Of a stretch of DNA of 64,000 nt, positions 1 through 9,377 are shown one piece after another. The stretch's first letter is position 1, and every line of letters begins with the position of its first letter. Source of the DNA: Alkalimarinus sediminis (GTDB lineage: Bacteria > Pseudomonadota > Gammaproteobacteria > Pseudomonadales > Oleiphilaceae); assembly GCF_026427595.1 (NCBI RefSeq), contig NZ_CP101527.1, positions 3,901,001 to 3,965,000 of the forward strand. The letters are read 5' to 3'. The notes beneath the pieces were generated by a model. That model saw nothing but the letters and a program-made list of their open reading frames with translations. It was not told the origin of the DNA and did no database searches. Both the position numbers and the translations under genes were made by a program.

Positions 1-205
1 CCAGCTTACCATTGCGGCTCTCGCTGCGGCACACCAACCTATCAGCGTCTACATCGGTGCCACCCTAGCGCTAGCAGCGACCACACTGATTGGCATAATT
101 GGTGGCCGCTGGGTCACTCAGCATATCAGCACAACCACCCTTCACCGTGTAAGTGGCGGGCTATTCCTCGCATTCGCAGTCTGGACTACTTACACGCTTT
201 TCTAA
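1..205 (+). CDS. GDT1/TMEM165 (UPF0016) family membrane protein, C-terminal end only
   Basis: The reading frame enters at base 2 and runs 67 codons to TAA at 203-205; the start lies before the window. Two hydrophobic segments are visible, separated by a polar stretch containing GGRWVTQHIS, and the protein ends in VSGGLFLAFAVWTTY. This spacing and the LHRVSGGLF..FAVW ending resemble the second repeat of GDT1 family cation/proton exchangers, which move Mn2+ or Ca2+ out of the cytoplasm. The diagnostic E-x-G-D-(K/R)-(T/S) motifs would lie upstream and cannot be seen, so the family call rests on the tail alone. Confidence 0.55.
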   Translation, partial: QLTIAALAAAHQPISVYIGATLALAATTLIGIIGGRWVTQHISTTTLHRVSGGLFLAFAVWTTYTLF

Positions 206-252
206 TGCTATTCACAGTCTGTGCTAACAAGAGCAATCAAATTCGGCTAGAC

Positions 253-284
253 TTGACCTAGGAGTTACTCATAGGTTTTACACT
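253..284 (+). promoter_or_regulatory. MerR-type promoter and operator
   Basis: A consensus -35 (TTGACC, 253-258) and a -10-like TACACT (279-284) are separated by 20 bp, the stretched spacing of promoters activated by MerR-family proteins. The spacer holds a dyad: ACCTAGGAGT (256-265), one central base, ACTCATAGGT (267-276), arms matching at 9 of 10 positions. It lies 64 bp upstream of the merR start, so the regulator probably controls its own operon including copA. A transcription start would fall near 291. Confidence 0.75.
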
Positions 285-347
285 AGTGATTAAATAGAAC
301 ACCACTAATAAACGCCCAATGGCCATTCCTTCCTGGGAGGTATAAAC

Positions 348-812
348 ATGCAAGTCAGCCAACTCGCTAAAAAGGCTGGAGTCTCCCCTGACACCGTTCG
401 TTTTTATACCAAAGAAGGACTGCTTCGCCCGACCAAAAGCCCTGAGAATGGTTATCAAAACTACAGTACTTCAGACTTTCAGCGCCTCACATTTGCTCGC
501 AAAGCGAGACAACTGGGGTTTAGCTTAAAAGAGATACAGGCAATACTTGAGCAAGCAGATAATCACCATAGCCCCTGCCCGATGGTTCGTGGCTTGTTCG
601 AAAAGCATCTGGTGAAAGTTGAGCAACAAATCGAAGAGCTCCAATCGCTACGGCGACGAATGTTAGACGCTGTAGATGTATGGCAAAACATGCCTGATGG
701 CGTACCCGATGGCCAGACTATCTGTCAGTTAATAGAGAACTGGGATCAACACCTGCCAGAGGAACCTCAAACCTGCATGACCAAAGATGATAAAGGGGGC
801 CGTCATGCCTAA
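348..812 (+). CDS. MerR-family metal-responsive transcriptional activator
   Basis: This 154-residue protein has an N-terminal MerR winged helix (residues 1-70, with [10 protein letters not shown] and the GYQNYS wing) followed by a long dimerisation helix (about 80-112). Cys77 (SPCPMVRG) and Cys126 (QTICQLIE) sit where ZntR/PbrR-type proteins carry metal-binding cysteines; a third, Cys143, is near the C terminus. The C-x7-C loop typical of CueR is absent, and no Cys is seen where ZntR has its middle pair. The ATG at 348 follows GGGAGG at 335-340. The gene overlaps copA by 8 nt, and the operon is preceded by a MerR-type promoter. Copper is the likely inducer because of copA, but the ligand set looks more like a Zn/Pb/Cd sensor; the effector is therefore inferred. 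Confidence 0.88.
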   Translation: MQVSQLAKKAGVSPDTVRFYTKEGLLRPTKSPENGYQNYSTSDFQRLTFARKARQLGFSLKEIQAILEQADNHHSPCPMVRGLFEKHLVKVEQQIEELQSLRRRMLDAVDVWQNMPDGVPDGQTICQLIENWDQHLPEEPQTCMTKDDKGGRHA

Positions 813-3075
813 AGATGAGAGTATAAGGCTAGCGATTACCGGCGCTAAATGCGCTGGCTGCGTAAAGAAAATAGAAACAGCACTGCAATCGGTTGATGGC
901 ATCGCAACGGCTGAAATGAACTTTGCCGAGCGAACCGCTGAGGTTTCAGGTTTGGCCTCCTCATCTGAGCTTATCGCTGCGATTGAAAAGGCGGGGTTCG
1001 GTGCCACCGTTATTGAAGATGAAGAGAAGGCGCAGCAAGAACGAGAAGCGGCTGATCTGGCGCATTATAAAAAGCTAATGACCCATATGACGGTTTCACT
1101 GGGCGTAGGCGTTATTCTTATGGTCTATGGTTTGCTGGGTGGCTCCATGACGGTTGAGTCTACCGGCGAGCGGGTTGTCTGGTTTCTGGTGGGTGTTTTA
1201 ACCTTATGGATACTCTACTACGCCGGTGGCCACTTTTTTACCGGTGCTTGGCGCTCTTTTAAGAATCACAGTGCCAATATGGACACCCTTATTGCGCTCG
1301 GCACTGGTGCAGCGTGGAGTTACTCCATGTATGTGGTACTGCTCCCTTCCACCTTGCCAATAGAAGCTCGACATATCTATTTTGAAGCCGCCGCCATGAT
1401 TATCGGCCTGATTAACTTGGGCACCGCACTTGAAGTGAGAGCAAGAGGAAAAACCTCTCAAGCTATTAAACGGCTACTAGGGTTACAGCCTAAAACTGCG
1501 CGCATTATTCGAGCAGGTGAAGAGCAGGATATCCCCATTGCCAGTGTTCAGCTAGGCGATAAGATTCGAGTACGGCCGGGAGAAAAAATCCCCGTTGATG
1601 GGCGTGTTATCGAAGGTAGTAGCCTGGTTGATGAATCTATGCTCACCGGGGAGCCCGTCCCCGTCGCAAAAGCCGCCGGTGATAACATCGCCGCAGGTAC
1701 ACTCAACGGTTCAGGGTCGCTAACATTTGAAGCCACTCGAGTAGGCCATCAAACCGCACTGGCGCAGATTATTGTGCAAGTTAAAAAAGCGCAGAACACC
1801 AAACCCGCCATTGGTCGTTTAGCCGATACTATTTCGGCAATATTTGTACCCAGCGTCATGATCATTGCCGTGATCGCTGCGCTGGCATGGTACAACCTGG
1901 GTCCAGACCCGAAAATTGCCTACATGCTCGTTGCCACTATGACCGTTCTTATCATTGCCTGCCCTTGTGCACTTGGGTTAGCAACCCCCATGGCGGTGAT
2001 GGTCGGCGTCGGTAAAGCGGCTCAGTTTGGGGTCTTAATCCGTAAAGGCGAAGCACTACAGACTGCAGGAAAGCTCGACACCATTGTGCTAGATAAAACC
2101 GGCACGATAACACAGGGAAGGCCCAGCCTAGTCAAACAGTTCACGGTAGAGGGCGTCGATAAAAACCATACCCTTATGTTAGCCGCAAGCCTTGAGCAAG
2201 CCTCCGAGCACCCATTGGCCATGGCGGTTATCAATGAAGCCAAGCAAAACAACCTCTCCTTGATCGAATGTCTCGATTTTCATGCTGAAAGCGGACAAGG
2301 CATCAGCGGAAGCATTGCAGGTCAGACTGTACTGATTGGTAATCAGCGTTGGATGGAGACCAACCGTATTGATGCCTCTCATTTAATAGCACTGGCAACC
2401 GAATGGTCATTACAAGCTATCACGCCCCTTTTTATGGCGATAGATGGTCAAGCGGTGAGTTTGATAGGGGTTTCAGACCCAATTAAAGAAGACTCTAAAG
2501 AGGCTATTCAGCGACTAAAGTCAAAGGGCCTTAAAGTGATTATGCTCACTGGGGATAAAGAGGCAACTGCACGCGCCATTGCGCAACAAGTTGGTATCGA
2601 TACCGTCATTGCCGATGTTCTGCCAACAGCCAAAGGGGATGCCATCAGCAACCTGCAACAGCAAGGGGCTGTTATCGGGATGGTCGGGGACGGTATCAAT
2701 GATGCCGCCGCACTTGCCTTGGCTGACGTAGGATTTGCGATCGGCACAGGTACTGATGTTGCTATCGAAAGCGCTGATATTACGTTAATGCGCGGATCAC
2801 TCCATAGCGTGGCAGATGCCATTGAAGTCTCCAACGCGACGGTGCGTAACATCAAACAAAACCTGTTTGGTGCGTTTATCTATAATGCTCTCGGCATACC
2901 CGTTGCAGCAGGTCTACTCTACCCGTTTATTGGCATACTACTTAACCCCATGGTAGCGGGCGCCGCTATGTCGCTGTCATCTTTTACAGTCGTCAGTAAT
3001 GCCAACCGACTCAGGTTCTTTAAGCCATCTCAAACGGCCGTCTCGTCCTCTACTTCATCAACAGGAGCCAGCTAA
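805..3075 (+). CDS. copA: Cu(+)-exporting P-type ATPase CopA
   Basis: An inner-membrane P1B-1 ATPase that pumps cytosolic Cu+ outward. One N-terminal HMA domain carries GAKCAGC (residues 13-19). The transmembrane CPC is at about 386-388, the phosphorylation motif DKTGT at 430-434, the SEHPLA motif follows in the nucleotide domain, and GDGIND is at about 628-633. YNALGIP in the penultimate helix and MSLSS in the last match the YN-x4-P and M-x2-SS signatures of Cu+ rather than Zn2+ pumps. ATG 805 is chosen over the in-frame ATG 787 because AAAGGGGG ends about 7 nt before it. It overlaps merR by 8 nt and shares TAATG with the following microgene, indicating translational coupling. Confidence 0.95.
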   Translation: MPKDESIRLAITGAKCAGCVKKIETALQSVDGIATAEMNFAERTAEVSGLASSSELIAAIEKAGFGATVIEDEEKAQQEREAADLAHYKKLMTHMTVSLGVGVILMVYGLLGGSMTVESTGERVVWFLVGVLTLWILYYAGGHFFTGAWRSFKNHSANMDTLIALGTGAAWSYSMYVVLLPSTLPIEARHIYFEAAAMIIGLINLGTALEVRARGKTSQAIKRLLGLQPKTARIIRAGEEQDIPIASVQLGDKIRVRPGEKIPVDGRVIEGSSLVDESMLTGEPVPVAKAAGDNIAAGTLNGSGSLTFEATRVGHQTALAQIIVQVKKAQNTKPAIGRLADTISAIFVPSVMIIAVIAALAWYNLGPDPKIAYMLVATMTVLIIACPCALGLATPMAVMVGVGKAAQFGVLIRKGEALQTAGKLDTIVLDKTGTITQGRPSLVKQFTVEGVDKNHTLMLAASLEQASEHPLAMAVINEAKQNNLSLIECLDFHAESGQGISGSIAGQTVLIGNQRWMETNRIDASHLIALATEWSLQAITPLFMAIDGQAVSLIGVSDPIKEDSKEAIQRLKSKGLKVIMLTGDKEATARAIAQQVGIDTVIADVLPTAKGDAISNLQQQGAVIGMVGDGINDAAALALADVGFAIGTGTDVAIESADITLMRGSLHSVADAIEVSNATVRNIKQNLFGAFIYNALGIPVAAGLLYPFIGILLNPMVAGAAMSLSSFTVVSNANRLRFFKPSQTAVSSSTSSTGAS

Positions 3076-3143
3076 TGGATATTCTCGTTAACCTCTCTGG
3101 TATCGCAGTAATTACATTTATTGTCTGGTGGTTTTGGTTGTGA
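3075..3143 (+). CDS. 22-residue membrane microprotein coupled to copA
   Basis: A 22-codon frame begins inside the copA stop (TAATG) and ends at TGA 3141-3143. The product starts [12 protein letters not shown] and ends in IVWWFWL: one hydrophobic helix with an aromatic end. Similar openings (short hydrophobic helix then WWFW) are known to me as the membrane anchors of cupredoxin-like proteins encoded after copper ATPases. Here the frame stops directly after the anchor and no cupredoxin domain follows. It could be a true CopA-associated microprotein or the remaining anchor of a decayed cupredoxin gene. The tight coupling favours translation; the function is inferred. Confidence 0.55.
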   Translation: MDILVNLSGIAVITFIVWWFWL

Positions 3144-3197
3144 CACCATTAGACTCATTCACCACCCTATTTCGATTTTGCACTAAGGTATAACACT

Positions 3198-3695
3198 ATG
3201 AATGCTCGACTTACAAAATTCGTACTATCCGCTTTAATCTTGTTAATGGGCACAGGGCTCTTTTCGCAAACCTATGCAGACGCTACACCCCAGTCAGCAT
3301 TGCAACAAGCAACATCAAATGAAATGGTTGTTTATAAGTCTGCCAGTTGTGGCTGTTGCGGGGACTGGGTAGAACACATGGAAGAGAATGGGTTCAAACT
3401 AAAAGTACACGACACTAACGATCTCAACAGCATTAAACAAAAAGCGGGGCTCAATCCAAAACTGGCCTCTTGCCATACAGCATTTATTGACGGCTATGTC
3501 ATTGAAGGGCATGTACCGGCGAATGATGTAAAACGTCTGCTCGCAGAAAAGCCTGAGATTAGAGGCCTGACCGTTCCTGGTATGCCTGCAGGTGCTAACG
3601 TACCAGGCATGGAAGTGTCAGATAAAAATGCCGAGTTTGAGGTGCTAGGCTTTAAAGAAGATGGAACCGTACAGCGTTGGAATCACTATCAATAA
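3198..3695 (+). CDS. DUF411 (CopG-like) periplasmic metal-binding protein
   Basis: A 165-residue precursor with a Sec-type signal peptide (about residues 1-27, ending near TYADA). The mature part starts with the DUF411 thioredoxin-like fold: MVVYKSASCGCCGDW carries the C-x-C-C cluster, and LASCHTAFIDGYVIEGHVP supplies the conserved later Cys-His. A methionine-containing stretch (VPGMPAGANVPGME) near residues 130-140 could add copper ligands. DUF411 proteins are found with copper-resistance genes and are thought to bind or redox-cycle periplasmic copper. It lies 54 bp after the microprotein in the same orientation and has its own AAGGT ribosome-binding site, so it is probably the last gene of the copper operon. 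Confidence 0.88.
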   Translation: MNARLTKFVLSALILLMGTGLFSQTYADATPQSALQQATSNEMVVYKSASCGCCGDWVEHMEENGFKLKVHDTNDLNSIKQKAGLNPKLASCHTAFIDGYVIEGHVPANDVKRLLAEKPEIRGLTVPGMPAGANVPGMEVSDKNAEFEVLGFKEDGTVQRWNHYQ

Positions 3696-3735
3696 AAACA
3701 CCTGCTACAGGCATAGGCGGCGGTAGAATAAACGG

Positions 3736-6114
3736 ATGAAAATGAGTTTAACAACACGGATGGTACTCTGGGTCACCTTTAGTGTGATCGCTATTTTTAC
3801 TGCCGCCAGCATCTACGACTACGCCCTGACTCGCGCACTGCTTGACGAACAACTCCGTCAGCGAACAGAGTTAGAGGTAAGTGCAAGTGAAACCCAGCTG
3901 TCAGACACACTGGCACGCCTGCAACACCAAGCCGATCTAACCTCTGCCCTGATTGGGGAGATAACCCCCACGCAAAATAAGCTAGAGGCGATGATCAAAA
4001 CCTCTATGCAGCAATATCCAGATGCCTATGGTATGGCCATTGTTGCTGAGTCTAAACGTTCAAAGCAGAACCAACCGTTTGCCTCTTATTTTTATCGCGC
4101 ACCAGCGGGGTTAAGGTTTGTCGACTTATCGGACGAGACCTATAACCTTCATCAACAAGAGTGGTATCTACAGGCGGCTCAAACCGGCCAGTCAGGTTGG
4201 ACTGAACCCTATGTTGACGTTGGCGGCGGTAATGTATTGATGACTACCTATTTAGCCCCCATCAAAACCGAACAAAGCCTTACATTAGTCACTATTGATC
4301 TCGCAGTCTCTAGCATTCAGAACATGTTGGCTAATATTGAAGATGGCAAACACGGCATGTCGATCTATGCCATTACCCCCGGCGGACATATCATTAGCGG
4401 CCACGATGAGACACTTATGCTGAGGCAACTTGAGGAGATCGAAAAACACAAAGATCAACTCCCTGAGTGGTACGAAGACCTGCTAACAGAGATAAAACAA
4501 CGAAAGTCAGGCAGTTTTTCAGATTTCTGTCCGAGAATGCAGGAGAGTTGTTGGATTAGCTATGCACCATTAGCCGACACTCAATGGACTCTGCTAGTCA
4601 GCTATTCACAAGCTAACCTTAAAAGCCAACTGATTACCTATAGCCAACATCGGCTACTACTGATGCTATTGGGTATTGCGCTGTTGGCTGTAGTGATATG
4701 GATGATTACTCGCCGCCAGATTATGCCACTGCGAGAGCTTGATAAAGCAACCCTTGCCTTTGCAGAGGGCAAGCTCGATTACAAGCTACCAAAAGCCCCT
4801 CGTAATGATGAAATCGGCTCACTGACTCAACGCTTTGGGCAGATGCAAGTCAGCCTGAAAGATCATATCGATAAACTAAAGCATGAAACCCAGCAACGGG
4901 AGCGGATTAATAGTGAGCTGAATACCGCAAGCCAAATTCAGCAGAGCCTGCTGCCATTAGAGAACTCAATTAATGACAGCAAAAGCGGCCTTGAGTTATC
5001 CGCATACCTTGAGCCTGCTCGAGCAGTCGGCGGAGACCTCTACTATTATGAGATTCAAGACAGCTATGATATTCACAACAGCCAACAACTGAGCTTCGTA
5101 ATTGGCGATGTATCTGATAAAGGTGTCGCTGCGGCTATATTTATGGCACGGGTGGTGACGGCGATTAGAGCCATAGCAGAACACACTCAAGACCCCGCAC
5201 AGATATTATCTGACCTCAATCATCAACTGGTCGACGATAATGAAGCCTGTATGTTTGTTACCCTGCTGTCAGGCACACTTAATCTGAGAACCGGCGTACT
5301 ACAGTTGGCAAGTGCAGGTCACCCTATGCCGCTGCTGATTGATTCCAACCAACAAGTCACGCAAATAGAACAGTTAAATGGGCCCGCAATAGGCCTTTAC
5401 GAATACATCTATGAGTCCGTCAACACGGTACTCAAGCCGAATAGCTATCTATTTGCTTATACCGACGGTCTTGATGAAGCCGCTAACGATCGTATGGAGC
5501 TATACGGAGACGACCGAATACTCAGTACGGTCGCAGAAGCAGCACCATCGAACGCAAATGACTTGATCAATACCGTCGTCAATAGTGTCAGTCAGTTTGT
5601 GGGTGACGCAGAAGCGGCAGATGACTTAACCCTATTAGCCATTCATTGGTCAGGCGATAAAGATCTGCAGATGGACCATTTACCGCTTAATAACTCGCAG
5701 GTAAATAACATGATCTCGATAACTAGCTCAACTGAAGAGCTCGAAAAGATTAATGCTTACCTTAGTAAGTATATTTCGCACCATGATTTACCCGAGCATT
5801 TACTGCTAACATCACAGTTAGTGGCGGAAGAACTCATAGCGAATACCATACATTATGGCTATGATGATAAAACAGGCATGCCTATTTCGTTACACCTAAG
5901 TCATAACGAAAAAGAGATGACACTGCTATTTGTTGATCAAGCTAAAGCCTTCAACCCCCTTGAACAAGGCGAGGCGCGTTTAGGTCTACCAGCGGATGAT
6001 GAGCCAGTCGGCGGCCTGGGTATACACTTGGTCAAAGAGATGTCTAACAGCTGCGAGTATCGTTATATTGCTGGAGAGAATCAATTCAGCCTAACGCTGC
6101 TTATCGAAAACTAA
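3736..6114 (+). CDS. Cache-HAMP-SpoIIE phosphatase fused to an anti-sigma-type kinase domain
   Basis: A 792-residue inner-membrane signalling protein. N-terminal helix (about 8-30), periplasmic dCache-like sensor (about 35-300), second membrane helix (LLLMLLGIALLAVVIWMI, about 307-325), HAMP (about 326-380), a PP2C-type SpoIIE phosphatase (AVGGDLYYYE; IGDVSDKGVAAA; YTDGLDEA; DDLTLLAIHW), and a C-terminal HATPase like RsbW (EELIANTIHYGY; GGLGIHLVKEM). The protein thus carries both dephosphorylating and phosphorylating domains for a STAS partner, encoded 58 bp downstream. The combination resembles the HsbR type of regulator in Pseudomonas. ATG 3742 is an alternative start. Ligand and final target are not visible. 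Confidence 0.9.
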   Translation: MKMSLTTRMVLWVTFSVIAIFTAASIYDYALTRALLDEQLRQRTELEVSASETQLSDTLARLQHQADLTSALIGEITPTQNKLEAMIKTSMQQYPDAYGMAIVAESKRSKQNQPFASYFYRAPAGLRFVDLSDETYNLHQQEWYLQAAQTGQSGWTEPYVDVGGGNVLMTTYLAPIKTEQSLTLVTIDLAVSSIQNMLANIEDGKHGMSIYAITPGGHIISGHDETLMLRQLEEIEKHKDQLPEWYEDLLTEIKQRKSGSFSDFCPRMQESCWISYAPLADTQWTLLVSYSQANLKSQLITYSQHRLLLMLLGIALLAVVIWMITRRQIMPLRELDKATLAFAEGKLDYKLPKAPRNDEIGSLTQRFGQMQVSLKDHIDKLKHETQQRERINSELNTASQIQQSLLPLENSINDSKSGLELSAYLEPARAVGGDLYYYEIQDSYDIHNSQQLSFVIGDVSDKGVAAAIFMARVVTAIRAIAEHTQDPAQILSDLNHQLVDDNEACMFVTLLSGTLNLRTGVLQLASAGHPMPLLIDSNQQVTQIEQLNGPAIGLYEYIYESVNTVLKPNSYLFAYTDGLDEAANDRMELYGDDRILSTVAEAAPSNANDLINTVVNSVSQFVGDAEAADDLTLLAIHWSGDKDLQMDHLPLNNSQVNNMISITSSTEELEKINAYLSKYISHHDLPEHLLLTSQLVAEELIANTIHYGYDDKTGMPISLHLSHNEKEMTLLFVDQAKAFNPLEQGEARLGLPADDEPVGGLGIHLVKEMSNSCEYRYIAGENQFSLTLLIEN

Positions 6115-6172
6115 ATCTAGAACAAAATAATTCTAGAACAATAATCGGCACTACATAAACAGAGGAAGCGTT

Positions 6173-6550
6173 ATGTCGTTAACCATTGAAGTTGTGAATC
6201 AAGCTAATAACCGTGTAAAGATGTATTTAATCGGTCGCTTGGATACCAACACCGCTGCTCAGCTAGAAGCCTCATTCGAGGAAGCACTGACTGAACAGGT
6301 CACCATGCTCACCCTCGACTTGGCGCAACTCGAATATGTCAGTAGTGCGGGCTTGCGGGTGCTATTTAAAGCATCAAAAATGCTCAAGAAAAGAGCCGGG
6401 CATTTCGGTTTAATGCACTTACAACCACAGATTCAGAAAGTGTTAGACATCGTTAAAGCCCTGCCCGCCGTTCCGATTTTTAAAAATGAACAAGAAATGG
6501 ACGATTACCTGGATGCCATGCAGCAAAAAGTGATTGATGGTGAAGACTAA
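6173..6550 (+). CDS. STAS-domain anti-sigma factor antagonist
   Basis: A 125-residue cytosolic single-domain STAS protein of the SpoIIAA/RsbV family. The signature LEYVSSAGLRVLFKA contains the serine normally phosphorylated by the partner kinase. It lies directly after the SpoIIE phosphatase/HATPase fusion and has a clear GAGGAAG ribosome-binding site (6162-6168) before ATG 6173. The two genes form a complete partner-switching pair: the HATPase domain would phosphorylate the STAS serine and the SpoIIE domain would remove the phosphate. No sigma or anti-sigma factor lies nearby, so the downstream target, which could instead be a cyclase or other protein, must be elsewhere. Confidence 0.9.
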   Translation: MSLTIEVVNQANNRVKMYLIGRLDTNTAAQLEASFEEALTEQVTMLTLDLAQLEYVSSAGLRVLFKASKMLKKRAGHFGLMHLQPQIQKVLDIVKALPAVPIFKNEQEMDDYLDAMQQKVIDGED

Positions 6551-6632
6551 GACTTTAGACTAATTGCATCTTGATAGTCGCTAATGAAATACTCATTCGA
6601 CTAATAAAAATAAAAAAACAAGAGAATACATC

Positions 6633-7241
6633 GTGGCCGACAGTCAACCTCGCTCTAAAAGAACCCAACTCATCAGAACACTACTGGTGTTCTTTTTTAT
6701 CTATGGTGGCGTAAGTTATAGCTTATCTCTATTTGAATACACCTACTTCAATCTAACCGGGCAGGCACTATTTGGTGTCAGTAAAACCATTGACTCTATC
6801 TCAAAAGAAGAACTTATTAACGAGTTTCATCGCTGTGGTGGCCCCCTGTTCGGAGCCAATAGCGTTGAGACAGAACAACTCAATGACCCTATCGTAGTGC
6901 GCTGCGGTCGCTTTTGGCCTTTTTATCGCTACTCCATGATTGTACCCGCGAACGGTTATATACCTGGCGCATTAATCAAGTACCCAGATCAACCTGCTGA
7001 AGTCACACAAGCAAAAGAAGATTTTATCCAAAACACTACCGTCATCAATGGCGGCTATATGCTATTAAGCCTGATAGTATTTAGCCTAACACTACTCGCG
7101 GTCTTTCATTTCTTCGTTAAGAAAGATGAAGAGAAAGGTTACAAGTGGGCCTTTCAAGCATTCGCCAGTAGTTTATTAATGGCCATCACCTATGTTGGCG
7201 TTATGTTTTTTGTCGACCCTGTTTTTTCGCTAGGTTGGTAG
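6633..7241 (+). CDS. Hypothetical membrane protein with three or four helices
   Basis: A 202-residue protein from GTG 6633, preceded by AAGAGAA. The first helix is at about residues 14-33 (LLVFFFIYGGVSYSLSLF). A periplasmic segment of about 95 residues follows, with two cysteines (HRCGGPLFG and VVRCGRFWPF) that could form a disulfide. Two or three C-terminal helices (about 135-160 and 172-195) surround a short charged loop, FVKKDEEKGYK. I do not recognise the family. It sits 82 bp after the STAS gene in the same orientation and could belong to that signalling unit, but the spacing does not prove this. Confidence 0.65.
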   Translation: MADSQPRSKRTQLIRTLLVFFFIYGGVSYSLSLFEYTYFNLTGQALFGVSKTIDSISKEELINEFHRCGGPLFGANSVETEQLNDPIVVRCGRFWPFYRYSMIVPANGYIPGALIKYPDQPAEVTQAKEDFIQNTTVINGGYMLLSLIVFSLTLLAVFHFFVKKDEEKGYKWAFQAFASSLLMAITYVGVMFFVDPVFSLGW

Positions 7242-7340
7242 AGTTTTTACTAATCAACCAAGTTCGCGACTACACAGCGAGAGCTAATTTCCGTATCATT
7301 GACCCCTCATTCAACTCGCGAAAAGACTACACTACAGCCC

Positions 7341-9317
7341 ATGCTAAATATCGATGCATTACAGCAGCTAAAATCGCTCAAGAAAGACATTAAAGACAGC
7401 AAAGAGATCGTCCAAGGTATCGTTAAAGGCAGTAACAGCCGCTTTGGATTTGTCACACTGAGCGACGGTAAAGATATTTATCTTTCGCCTGATGAAATGT
7501 TAAAGGTATTTCCTGGTGATGAAGTAGAAATAGAGGTTCAAAAAGATAGCAAAGGCAAAGAGTTCGGGCTGATAGAGAAGCTAATAAAATCGCACTTGAA
7601 ACAGTTTGTGGGTAAATATGTCGTCAAAGGTAAAGCCCACTTTGTCGATGTCGATGCAGCAGGCATGTCACGTTGGATATTTATTCCACCAAATAAACGC
7701 GGCAGCGCACAAGAGAACGAATTACTCCACTGTCGCATCATGCAACACCCGATTAAAAATGGTAAGCCTCAAGCAGAAATACTAAAGGTTATCGGCAGCG
7801 TTAATAAGCCGGGAGTCGAACGCGACTATGTTATTTGTAAACACCAGATTGAAAGCGACTGGGACAACGAAACTCTGGCACAAACCAATAGCTTGAGTGA
7901 ACAGACCATCATTGAACAGCAGCAAGGTCGTCAAGACCTTAGAAGCCTGCCATTCGTTACCATTGATGCCGCCTCAACCACCGACATGGATGATGCACTT
8001 TTTGTTGAAGCCACTGAAAACGGCTGGAAGCTCAAAGTGGCAATCGCGGACCCAACAGCCATTATTGCATCAGGCACAGCACTAGAAAAAACAGCATTCA
8101 AGCGAATGACGTCAATTTACTTCCCTGATGAACCATTGGCAATGCTACCAGAGAGTATCTCTACTCAACTTTGCTCACTGCTACCCAAGGCTGACCGACT
8201 CGCATTGATTTGTGAGATAGAGATAGACCCCACAGGCAAACTAGGTGCTTATAAAATATATGAAGCGACCATCCACTCTAAGGCAAAACTTAGCTACGAA
8301 GAAGTAGCGGCCTTTATTGATGCCCCTGATGAAACTCACGCTCTTAAAGTAGACGCAGAAGTCGCCTCTATCCTACAAACGTTATCAACGCTCACGGCTA
8401 TACTAAAGCAGTGGCGTGCCGACAATGCCCTGATAAGTGAAGATCGCCCAGATTATAGAATTCGCCTCAATGAACAGAAGAAAATCGCCAAGATTGATGT
8501 GATCGAACAAAACATCGCCCATGCTATCGTTGGCGAATGCATGATTGCCGCAAATCGCTGCGCTGCTGACTTTATAAGCCAGTCCTCTACTCCTGGATTG
8601 TTTGTCACCCATGGAGGGATCAGAAGCGAGCGCCAAAGCAATGTGCTTGATGTTGCTAGAAGCCGATGGGGGGATGAGACCCCTGAAAACCTGACCGAGA
8701 AAGAGAACTATGTAAAACTCGTGCGCTTGGCACAGCAAGACAAAAGCCTCCCCCCCATCAGGTCTATTATTGCTCGCCAGCATGAGCGAAGCCTATTTAG
8801 TACGACGGCCAAACCTCACTTCGGAATGGGGCTTGATGCTTATACCACTTTTACATCCCCTCTCAGAAAAGGGAATGACTTTTACATCCACCGCCTGATT
8901 AAAAAGCTTATCAACGCAGAACCCGCTACTGTTCTAAGCGACAACGAGCTAATGCAACTGCAAGAGCAGACCTTTATCGCGCGTCGTGCGTTAAATGAGA
9001 TGGAGCAATGGTTAAAGTGCCAATACATTGAGCCACTCACAGATCAAACGTTCGAGGCCACCGTTGTTCGTATGACATCTGCAGGATGCCAGGTAAGAAT
9101 CAACGCAAACGGCATAGAGGGGTTTATTTCAACAAAAGCGATGCCGGTTAAATATAGTTTTGACCCCAACTTGATGACCCTCACTAGCAAGTCTAAAGAC
9201 CAGTTTATGCTCGACCAACAGGTCAATGTTTCGTTAGACAGTATTGACTGGAAACGTAAACAAATTCAGTTCAAAATCGCTCAAACCGTCTCTCAAGACG
9301 CAGCAGAGAAAGCTTAA
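7341..9317 (+). CDS. rnb: RNase II-family 3'-5' exoribonuclease
   Basis: A cytosolic processive exoribonuclease of about 658 residues. N-terminal OB-fold/cold-shock-like segments (IVKGSNSRFGFVTLSDGKDIYLSP) precede the catalytic RNB domain, with active-site aspartates in IDAASTTDMDDALFVE. A C-terminal S1 domain spans about the last 85 residues (FEATVVRMTSAGCQVRINANGIEGFIS). The length is close to RNase II (about 640), shorter than RNase R (about 800). An in-frame TTG at 7299 would add 14 residues; ATG 7341 is preferred because MLNIDALQQLKSLKKDI is how marine homologues begin as I recall them. The ribosome-binding site is weak. It appears to stand alone between the signalling genes and a DUF2505 gene. 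Confidence 0.87.
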   Translation: MLNIDALQQLKSLKKDIKDSKEIVQGIVKGSNSRFGFVTLSDGKDIYLSPDEMLKVFPGDEVEIEVQKDSKGKEFGLIEKLIKSHLKQFVGKYVVKGKAHFVDVDAAGMSRWIFIPPNKRGSAQENELLHCRIMQHPIKNGKPQAEILKVIGSVNKPGVERDYVICKHQIESDWDNETLAQTNSLSEQTIIEQQQGRQDLRSLPFVTIDAASTTDMDDALFVEATENGWKLKVAIADPTAIIASGTALEKTAFKRMTSIYFPDEPLAMLPESISTQLCSLLPKADRLALICEIEIDPTGKLGAYKIYEATIHSKAKLSYEEVAAFIDAPDETHALKVDAEVASILQTLSTLTAILKQWRADNALISEDRPDYRIRLNEQKKIAKIDVIEQNIAHAIVGECMIAANRCAADFISQSSTPGLFVTHGGIRSERQSNVLDVARSRWGDETPENLTEKENYVKLVRLAQQDKSLPPIRSIIARQHERSLFSTTAKPHFGMGLDAYTTFTSPLRKGNDFYIHRLIKKLINAEPATVLSDNELMQLQEQTFIARRALNEMEQWLKCQYIEPLTDQTFEATVVRMTSAGCQVRINANGIEGFISTKAMPVKYSFDPNLMTLTSKSKDQFMLDQQVNVSLDSIDWKRKQIQFKIAQTVSQDAAEKA

Positions 9318-9377
9318 AACAACAAAGTTTCAACAGATTAATAACGGAATACTATTAATTTACACTAGGACATTATT

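Noticed and set aside
787-804. Earlier ATG for copA
   Set aside because: ATG 805 has the better-spaced AAAGGGGG and gives the expected N terminus before the metal-binding motif.
729-1007. Reverse-strand frame over the merR/copA junction and many similar short frames inside long genes
   Set aside because: They lie fully within well-supported genes on the other strand or frame and show no recognisable protein features.
7299-7340. TTG start extending the RNase II-family protein by 14 residues
   Set aside because: The added residues do not resemble the family and ATG 7341 gives the usual N terminus.
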